Shown here piece by piece: positions 58,509 to 64,000 of a stretch of 64,000 nt of DNA (position 1 is its first letter; each line of letters opens with the position of its first letter). The position numbers and the translations under genes were made by a program. Source of the stretch: Palsa-504 sp963818225 (GTDB lineage Bacteria > Actinomycetota > Actinomycetes > Streptosporangiales > Streptosporangiaceae); NCBI GenBank assembly GCA_963818225.1, contig CAWFRO010000011.1, positions 124,001-188,000 of the forward strand, given 5' to 3'. The notes under the pieces were generated by a model. That model saw only the letters and a list, made by a program, of their open reading frames with translations. It was not told where the DNA came from and did not search any database.

Positions 58509-59759
58509 ATGTCATGCTCACCTCAGTGTCGGCTATGCGGCGCTGCGCTTACCCGGACATTCGTCGACCTGGGAATGTCTCCACTCTGTGAGAGCTATGT
58601 ACCCGAGGCGAAGCTCGACGACGCCGAGACCTTCTATCCACTGCATGTTCGCTTGTGCGATTCCTGCCTATTGGTCCAGCTTCCCGCCTATGTGCCGGGG
58701 GAGCGTATCTTTTCTGACTACGCTTACTTTTCTTCGTACTCTGATTCGTGGGTTGCGCATGCCAAGCGCTATGCGGAAGCGATGACTGAACGGCTGGAGC
58801 TGACCTCTGACAGCCTGGTCACGGAGGTGGCCAGCAACGATGGCTATCTGCTGCAGCACTTTCAGGCCGCGGGCATCCCGGTGCTCGGCGTGGAGCCGGC
58901 CGCGAATGTCGCCGAGACGGCCATGGCGAAGGGCATCCGGACGGAAGTCCAGTTCCTCGGGGCTGACACCGGCCGCGAGATCGCCGAGGCCTACGGCCGC
59001 GCTGACCTGGTGGCCGGAAACAACGTCTTCGCGCACGTGCCTGACATCAGGAGCTTCGCCGCCGGTCTTCGCGCCCTCGTCAAGGACGAGGGCATGGTGA
59101 CGCTGGAATTCCCGCACCTGCTCCGCCTCATCGAGCGCCGGCAATACGACACGATCTACCATGAGCACTTCTCCTACCTGTCGCTGCTGACATCTTCCCG
59201 TGCGCTGGAGACGGCCGGGCTGCGCGTGGTGGACGTCGACGAACTCGCCACGCACGGTGGTTCGCTCCGCGTTTACGCCCGCCCGCAAGAGGCCGGCGTC
59301 GGCCCCACTGAAAGGGTCAGGGCGGTCCTGGCTGAAGAGGAGGCCGCCGGGCTGCACACCGCCGCGGGTCACGATGGCTTTGCCCCCGCCGTGCTGAAGA
59401 TCAAGAGTGACCTGCTCAGCTTCCTCCTCACCGTCGCTGAGCAGGGGCGTACCGTGGCCGGGTACGGCGCGCCGGGCAAGGGAAACACGCTGCTCAACCA
59501 CTGCGGCATCCGATCCGATCTGCTCGCTTACACAGTCGACCGCAGCCCGGTCAAGCAGGGAAAATTCCTGCCAGGCACACATATTCCTATATACGCTCCT
59601 GAGCATCTGGCCGAGACCAAGCCCGATTACGTGCTCGTCCTGCCGTGGAATTTGCGGGACGAGATAAGCCGCCAGCTCAGCTATGTCGGTTCCTGGGCAG
59701 GGAAGCTCGTCTTCCCGATCCCCGAACTCGAAGTTGTTTCGATGGGAAGTGAATCATGA
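58509..59759 (+). CDS. Sugar C-methyltransferase
   Basis: A 416-residue TylCIII/TcaB9-family C-methyltransferase. The Zn-binding N-terminus has CRLCGAAL...CDSCLLVQLP. The SAM site is VTEVASNDGYLLQHFQAAGIPVLGVEPAANVAE. The catalytic YHEHFSYLSL motif is intact, and the C-terminal domain has TVAGYGAPGKGNTLLNHCG and KFLPGTHIPIYAPEHLAE. It typically methylates C3 (or C5) of NDP-4-keto-deoxysugars. ATG 58509 was chosen over the upstream TTG because homology starts there; GGAG is very near. It overlaps the nucleotidyltransferase gene by ATGA. Confidence 0.88.
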   Translation: MSCSPQCRLCGAALTRTFVDLGMSPLCESYVPEAKLDDAETFYPLHVRLCDSCLLVQLPAYVPGERIFSDYAYFSSYSDSWVAHAKRYAEAMTERLELTSDSLVTEVASNDGYLLQHFQAAGIPVLGVEPAANVAETAMAKGIRTEVQFLGADTGREIAEAYGRADLVAGNNVFAHVPDIRSFAAGLRALVKDEGMVTLEFPHLLRLIERRQYDTIYHEHFSYLSLLTSSRALETAGLRVVDVDELATHGGSLRVYARPQEAGVGPTERVRAVLAEEEAAGLHTAAGHDGFAPAVLKIKSDLLSFLLTVAEQGRTVAGYGAPGKGNTLLNHCGIRSDLLAYTVDRSPVKQGKFLPGTHIPIYAPEHLAETKPDYVLVLPWNLRDEISRQLSYVGSWAGKLVFPIPELEVVSMGSES

Positions 59760-60574
59760 AGGTCGTACTTTTCTGCGGTGGCCTCGGCATGCGGATGCGT
59801 GACGGCGTTATCAACGCCCCGAAACCGATGGCGATGATCGGAGACCGTCCGCTGATGTGGCATGTGATGCGCTACTACGCGCATTTCGGCCACACCGATT
59901 TCGTGCTCTGCCTCGGGTACGGCGCCTCGTATGTCAAGGACTTCTTCCTCAACTACGACGAAACCCGGTCCAATGATTTCGTCCTGGAAGGCGGCGCCCG
60001 CGAGGTGAAGCTCTTCCGCACCGACATCTCCGACTGGCGGATCACCTTCGTCGACACCGGCCTGAATTCGGCCATCGGCGAGCGGCTGAGGCGGGTCCGC
60101 CGGTTCGTCGACGGCGAGCCGATGTTCCTGGCCAACTACGCGGATGTCTTCACCGACGCGTCACTGCCGGACATGATCCGGCGGTTTGAGGCGAGTAACG
60201 CCGTCGCCAGCCTGCTCGCCGTCCCGCCGCAGTCTTCCCATCACGTGGTGGACGTCGGTGAAGACGGCCTGATCACCCAGGTCACCCCGGTGCGGGATCT
60301 GCGTCAGTGGGAGAACGGCGGCTACTTTGTGCTGCGCCCGGAGATCTTCGAATACCTGAACGAGGGCGAAGACCTGGTGGAGGACGCGCTTCCCCGGCTG
60401 GTCGCACAGCGCCGGGTTATCGCGTATTCCCACAAGGGCTACTGGTCACCCGCCGACACGGTCAAGGAGCGGGCCCAGCTGGAGGAGATGTACCACCGAG
60501 GCCACTGCCCGTGGATGGTCTGGGATCCGGAACGCTCCGGCGCGAACAAGGCCGCCGCGACCGGCACGGCATAA
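59756..60574 (+). CDS. Sugar-1-phosphate nucleotidyltransferase (RfbF/CDP-glucose pyrophosphorylase-like)
   Basis: A 272-residue nucleotidyltransferase. The N-terminus KVVLFCGGLGMRMRDG...NAPKPMAMIGDRPLMWHVMRYYAHFGHTDFVLCLGYGA is that of glucose-1-phosphate cytidylyltransferase-like enzymes. LANYADVFTDASLPDMI and GYWSPADTVKERAQLEEMY follow. It would activate a hexose-1-phosphate for the deoxysugar pathway with the neighbouring methyltransferase. The first nucleotide is uncertain (CTP or other). ATGA overlap with the gene before. Confidence 0.83.
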   Translation: MKVVLFCGGLGMRMRDGVINAPKPMAMIGDRPLMWHVMRYYAHFGHTDFVLCLGYGASYVKDFFLNYDETRSNDFVLEGGAREVKLFRTDISDWRITFVDTGLNSAIGERLRRVRRFVDGEPMFLANYADVFTDASLPDMIRRFEASNAVASLLAVPPQSSHHVVDVGEDGLITQVTPVRDLRQWENGGYFVLRPEIFEYLNEGEDLVEDALPRLVAQRRVIAYSHKGYWSPADTVKERAQLEEMYHRGHCPWMVWDPERSGANKAAATGTA

Positions 60575-60585
60575 CGGGGCGTGTG

Positions 60586-61272
60586 ATGTTGTCCTTGCCG
60601 CTGAGCGCCCCGGCCGGCGAGCCGCTGTCCGTGCTCGCCATAGGCGCGCATCCCGACGATATCGAGATCGGTGCCGGCGGCCTCCTGCTCGGTCTGGCCG
60701 AGGGCCGGCTGCGGACGCGCTACGTGGTGCTGTCCGGCACCGAGGAACGTCGCCAGGAGGCGCAGAACGCGGCGCATTCGTTCATGCCGGACGCCGAACT
60801 GGCCACGGAGTTCTTCGATCTGCCGGAGGGACGGCTGCCCGCCTTGTGGGGCAGCGTGAAGGAAATCCTCGAGGATGTTGCGCGGTCCTGCTCGCCTGAC
60901 ATCATCATCGCGCCGTCGCCTTACGACGCGCACCAAGATCACCGCACTATCGCCGAGATCGTGCCGACGGTCTTCCGGGATCAGCTCTATCTCGCCTATG
61001 AAATACCGAAATGGGACGGCGACATGGGCCGTCCCTCGATGTACGTTCCGCTCCCGGCCCGCATCATGCGGCTCAAAGTAGAGCTGCTGCACAAGTGCTT
61101 CCCGTCGCAACGGGGCCGGGAGTGGTGGGACGACGAGGTTTTCCTCGGCTTGGCGCGCCTGCGCGGCATGGAATGCAAAGCGCACTACGCCGAGGCGTTC
61201 ACCTGTACCAAATCAGTGATCGTGCCCGCGGCGCTCGCGCGCGGCACAGCGCGGAAGAAAGATCTGTCATGA
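60586..61272 (+). CDS. PIG-L/LmbE-family deacetylase
   Basis: A 228-residue PIG-L deacetylase. The zinc motif AIGAHPDDIEIGAGGLL is near residue 20, and the second His block is PSPYDAHQDHRTIAEIVPTVFRD. The family removes N-acetyl groups from GlcNAc derivatives. In sugar clusters it often acts on an amino sugar intermediate. ATG 60586 (or GTG 60583) is 12 bases after the nucleotidyltransferase stop, so same operon. The downstream ORF overlaps by ATGA. Confidence 0.85.
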   Translation: MLSLPLSAPAGEPLSVLAIGAHPDDIEIGAGGLLLGLAEGRLRTRYVVLSGTEERRQEAQNAAHSFMPDAELATEFFDLPEGRLPALWGSVKEILEDVARSCSPDIIIAPSPYDAHQDHRTIAEIVPTVFRDQLYLAYEIPKWDGDMGRPSMYVPLPARIMRLKVELLHKCFPSQRGREWWDDEVFLGLARLRGMECKAHYAEAFTCTKSVIVPAALARGTARKKDLS

Positions 61273-61373
61273 ACATCCTCACCGACCCAGATCTGCCCAA
61301 CGACGAACTCCGGGGGGCGCTGTATGCCGGGCGCCTGGTCAGCTCTCGAACAGTGCGTTGGAGAGTTCGGTGA
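61269..61373 (+). pseudogene. Truncated N-terminal gene fragment
   Basis: A 34-codon frame starting with ATGA overlap on the deacetylase: NILTDPDLPNDELRGALYAGRLV followed by unrelated residues and a stop. The opening has the look of a proper enzyme N-terminus (LTDP.L...E.R..LYAG is seen at the start of some phytanoyl-CoA dioxygenase-like proteins). The frame breaks after about 24 residues, where the antisense pyruvyl transferase end begins (61339). It may be a gene truncated by rearrangement. Weak identification. Confidence 0.4.
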
Positions 61374-62538
61374 ACTGCACTCGCGCGGCTTGGGAGACTT
61401 CGTCGACTACTTTCCCGATTTCTGCGGAGATTTCGTCTCGGCGTGTCTCGACGTCGGTGAACAGGGCTTTGAGCGCGGCCACGTCGATTGACCCGGCCGG
61501 AAGGCAGTACTCGCCCAGCCCCAGGTCCCCCATCAGGGAGTCGATCTTCCGCGCGTAGGACAAGGCGATCGTGGGCTTGGCCAGCTTCAGGGCGAATATC
61601 AGGTTGTGGAAGCGAGTGGCCACCACGGCCGAGACGTGACCGAGCAGCTCGGTCACGTCCTCGTACGTTGTCGCATAATACGGGGTGAGGCGCTCCGGGC
61701 CGAGTCCCGGCCTGCTCGTCCTGACGTCGGCGAGGACCTTTTCCAGTGCGGGCTTGTCTACATCGTCGCCGTAGAAGAGCCGGACGTCGTGGCCGCTGTC
61801 GAGAAGCCACCGGGTGAACTCCGCCACGGACTCTGTATAGGAGGCGTAGACCTCATCGCCACGGCCCCGGTCCGCCTGGCCGCCGTAGTACGCCATCACG
61901 CCCACGGCGACAAGCCTCGGGTCCGCGGACTCCTCCCGAGTAACCGGGATGGTCCACACCAGGTCAGGATGGACGCTGAAGGCGGAGACGTCGACTCCCT
62001 CGCTCTCGAGGGCCTGGCGGGAGCTCTCGTCCCGGAAGGAGAGGTAGGCGGCCAGCTTGGCCGTCCGGTTGTAAAGCCACTGGGTGGTCTTGGCGTTAGC
62101 CCTGTCCGCGCCCACGGCGACGAGCGCCACCTTGGCCCCGAAGAGCCGTCCCCAGGCGGCCAGGAGGTATACCGCGTACGGCATGCCCCACGGATGGAGC
62201 CGGAGCGTGGGATCCAGGATTCCCATCCCCGGGATGATCACGACGTCGTGCCCGCGTGCCCAGGCCGCGGTACGGAAGGTGTCGAAGAGCTTGCCGACCG
62301 CCGTCAGGGCCTTCCCGGGCGGCCCCGGGCGGCCGTGCACTTGCTGCCATTGGAAGGGGACGGCCGCGATACTGTACCGGTCGCGCATCGTTTCCCAGCC
62401 CATGCACATGGCGTCTATGGTCGCGTCCGGGAACTCGGTTCGCAGGTACCTCATGATCGCCTCCACCGAGGCGTCGTTGCCGATGTTCCCCGAGCCGAGG
62501 AGGCCGAACAGGCCAACTCGCGGCCGGCGCGCGCTCAC
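61339..62538 (-). CDS. Polysaccharide pyruvyl transferase family protein
   Basis: A 399-residue protein of the WcaK/CsaB family. Signatures are VGLFGLLGSGNIGNDASVEAIMRYLR at the N-terminus, a mid-domain SFRDESSRQALES and the C-terminal VTELLGHVSAVVATRFHNLIFALKLAKPTIALSYARKIDSLMGDLGL (the RFH motif). Family members attach pyruvate ketals to surface polysaccharides; some have other roles. Overlaps the GT2 gene by 4 bases and shares its strand, giving a two-gene unit. Confidence 0.85.
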   Translation of the reverse strand: MSARRPRVGLFGLLGSGNIGNDASVEAIMRYLRTEFPDATIDAMCMGWETMRDRYSIAAVPFQWQQVHGRPGPPGKALTAVGKLFDTFRTAAWARGHDVVIIPGMGILDPTLRLHPWGMPYAVYLLAAWGRLFGAKVALVAVGADRANAKTTQWLYNRTAKLAAYLSFRDESSRQALESEGVDVSAFSVHPDLVWTIPVTREESADPRLVAVGVMAYYGGQADRGRGDEVYASYTESVAEFTRWLLDSGHDVRLFYGDDVDKPALEKVLADVRTSRPGLGPERLTPYYATTYEDVTELLGHVSAVVATRFHNLIFALKLAKPTIALSYARKIDSLMGDLGLGEYCLPAGSIDVAALKALFTDVETRRDEISAEIGKVVDEVSQAARVQFTELSNALFES

Positions 62539-63479
62539 CAGATCCCAGCTCCGCGGCCCGGGACTACTGCGTCGATGTCAATGGCTGGCTGGGACTCGGC
62601 GGCCGGCGGCTCATAGCTAACCAGGTGATGGGGCTTGGACCGCCGGGTCGCCCACGCGGCGAGGTGCCGGTAGCACTCACGGCGCTCAGCCGGCGGCAGG
62701 GGCGCCCTCCGGATCATCCTGGTGTAGGCCCAGAGGTACTCGCCGAGCAGCCGCGGTACAGGGTTGAGCCACGGGTTCGCGCGCCGAGGGTCCATATTGG
62801 CGCACCTCGCGCGGATGCTGGGGTGGGCGCGCTCAGCGCGTCCAGGGTGGTCGCGGCGGAAGTACATCCACTCTGGCAGCTGATAGAACGGTCCCTGCAG
62901 GGCGAGTTCGGCGATGATGGTCCGGTCGGCATGATGGTGGCTTTCCTTCATCGCCGTCCGGAGCAGCGTCGCCGTGCGCACAACGCCGCCGTCGTCGTCA
63001 CCCCCGTTGCCAAGCAGCAGGCTGCGGAACCGGTCCGACGCCCGCGGCGCCGCCGTGTCCAACCGGTAGGCGTTCGCCTGGAAGACGGCGCCGTCCCCGT
63101 CGATCATCGCCGTATAGGAGTGGACGAGGATCACCTCCGGGCGTTCGTCAAGAACCCCAACACAGCGCAGCAGAAGGTCGCGATGGTACAGATCATCGGC
63201 CGCGGCCCACTTGAAGAGCTCGCCCCTGGCCTGCTCGGCGCAGAAGTTGTGGTTCGGCGCCAACCCGACGTTCCTTGGTTGCCGGTAGTACCGGATCCGC
63301 GAGTCCTGCTTGGCGTAGCGCTCGCAGATGTTCGGGGTGTCATCGGTGGACGCGTTGTCGGAGATGATGAGCTCAAAATCGTCATAACTCTGGCCGAGCA
63401 ATGAGTCGATGGACTCGGCGAGGTACCGCTCGCCGTTATACACCGGCAGTCCGACGGTGAGCCGCGGTATCGCCTTCAC
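62535..63479 (-). CDS. GT2-family glycosyltransferase
   Basis: A 314-residue glycosyltransferase from GTG 63479, which has GGAGG eight bases upstream. A GT-A domain begins at once: PRLTVGLPVYNGERYLAESIDSLLGQSYDDFELIISDNASTDDT, with KWAAADDLYHRDLL carrying the DxD-like acidic pair. The C-terminal part contains a short amphipathic region (LLGEYLWAYTRMIRRAPL). It would extend a surface polysaccharide. The open frame extends to 63614 upstream but without similarity. Confidence 0.87.
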   Translation of the reverse strand: MKAIPRLTVGLPVYNGERYLAESIDSLLGQSYDDFELIISDNASTDDTPNICERYAKQDSRIRYYRQPRNVGLAPNHNFCAEQARGELFKWAAADDLYHRDLLLRCVGVLDERPEVILVHSYTAMIDGDGAVFQANAYRLDTAAPRASDRFRSLLLGNGGDDDGGVVRTATLLRTAMKESHHHADRTIIAELALQGPFYQLPEWMYFRRDHPGRAERAHPSIRARCANMDPRRANPWLNPVPRLLGEYLWAYTRMIRRAPLPPAERRECYRHLAAWATRRSKPHHLVSYEPPAAESQPAIDIDAVVPGRGAGIW

Positions 63480-63720
63480 CCTGCTGTCCTCCACGCTTCC
63501 CTCAGAGCAGCACAACAGATGAGTCGGATACCATCGAACCACCTCACCCGTATCCTCTGGATAGATGAGCAGGTGCCCTGGCCTCCTGATACAACGCCGT
63601 TGGTTGCCTTTCACTCATCGCCGAAGGCTGGGGGCACGGCCCGAGGCTGCTAACCTGCCGACAGGCTGCCGTCCGTTAGTAGCCCGCGACTGCATCTGAG
63701 CCATCGAATAACTGGGGAAC

Positions 63721-64000
63721 ATGATGAAGGTCCTCGTGGCCGGCGACGGCGGCTACATAGGTGCGGTGATGGTCCCTTTCCTCCAGGCCGCCGGACACCA
63801 AGTGCATGGCCTTGACCTCGGCTTGTACGACGGATGCGACCTGGGTCCGGGGGCGCCGCACACCGTCGGCACGGCCCCCGTTGACATGCGAGACGTCACC
63901 GCGGATCAGCTGGCCGGCTACGACGCGGTGCTGTGCCTGGCGGCGCTGTCCAACGACCCCGTCGGGGACCTGAATCCGGCGGCGACGTTCTCGGTCAACC
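63721..64000 (+). CDS. NAD-dependent sugar epimerase/dehydratase (partial)
   Basis: The window ends inside this gene. 93 residues are visible, starting MMKVLVAGDGGYIGAVMVPFLQAAGHQVHGLDLG, an SDR-type Rossmann GxxGYIG motif. CDLGPGAPHTVG...VDMRDVTADQLAGYDAVLCLAALSNDPVGDLNP is typical of extended SDR NDP-sugar epimerases. It reads away from the GT2 gene, with a 241-base divergent promoter region between. A second ATG at 63724 is equally possible as the start. Confidence 0.85.
   Translation, partial: MMKVLVAGDGGYIGAVMVPFLQAAGHQVHGLDLGLYDGCDLGPGAPHTVGTAPVDMRDVTADQLAGYDAVLCLAALSNDPVGDLNPAATFSVN

Overview
The window is high-GC DNA (mostly well above 65% by eye) from an actinomycete. Supporting genes are murT-gatD, a BldC-type regulator, a 32-residue basic ribosome-associated protein (bS22/AURKAIP1 type), a Rex-hemA-hemC-hemD-hemB-hemL heme block as in Streptomyces and its relatives, and a System II cytochrome c maturation set (TlpA, ResB, CcsB). 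I cannot name the species; a Streptosporangiales- or Streptomyces-like organism fits.

Layout. 1-14 kb: the start of a lipoprotein gene (minus), a GntR/UTRA regulator, then three consecutive large genes (1673, 7712, 9883) that look like HerA/VirD4-type ATPases whose nucleotide-binding motifs have decayed. This trio is interrupted at 3.4-7.7 kb by a lower-GC decayed mobile element: a broken GntR gene, a broken HK97-type capsid gene with a strong terminator, small membrane or secreted ORFs, and an intact-looking large serine recombinase. murT-gatD (lipid II amidation) follows. 13.7-19.6 kb: a DsrE-like protein, a nitrobindin-like protein followed by a three-way-junction inverted-repeat structure, Fur, YgfZ, proline dehydrogenase, ProC and an AcuC-like deacetylase. 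19.8-29.8 kb: an excisionase-type HTH protein, the bS22-like peptide, a membrane/ABM-domain fusion, a glutaredoxin-like protein, a clear Rex operator, rex and the heme genes; hemA is frameshifted in this sequence.

30-48 kb: an MFS exporter, histidine phosphatase, cytochrome c maturation genes without ccdA between TlpA and ResB, a PLDc_N-like membrane protein, an ATLF-like zinc peptidase with a small partner, bldC, a threonine/serine dehydratase, a PAP2 phosphatase, a DUF4229-like protein, ATP sulfurylase/APS kinase, mfd, a SurA-N lipoprotein and mazG. 48.7-54.5 kb: a cassette with a GSA-type aminotransferase, an adenylate-forming ligase (frameshifted), a carrier protein, an LpxL-like acyltransferase and a GT1 glycosyltransferase. 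It is bracketed by mazG on the left and a decayed second mazG 3' end on the right, which suggests an island. 55.2-64 kb: surface polysaccharide genes (initiating sugar-phosphate transferase, also frameshifted, ECF-type sigma factor, two sugar C-methyltransferase-family proteins, sugar-1-P nucleotidyltransferase, PIG-L deacetylase, pyruvyl transferase, GT2, NAD-dependent epimerase).

Best candidates for something undescribed are the three-gene degenerate ATPase locus, the aminotransferase/ligase/carrier/acyltransferase/glycosyltransferase cassette between the mazG copies, and the compact three-way-junction element at 14.8 kb. Single-gene frameshifts recur, including in hemA, a core heme gene, so indel errors in the sequence must be excluded before any of these genes is called dead.
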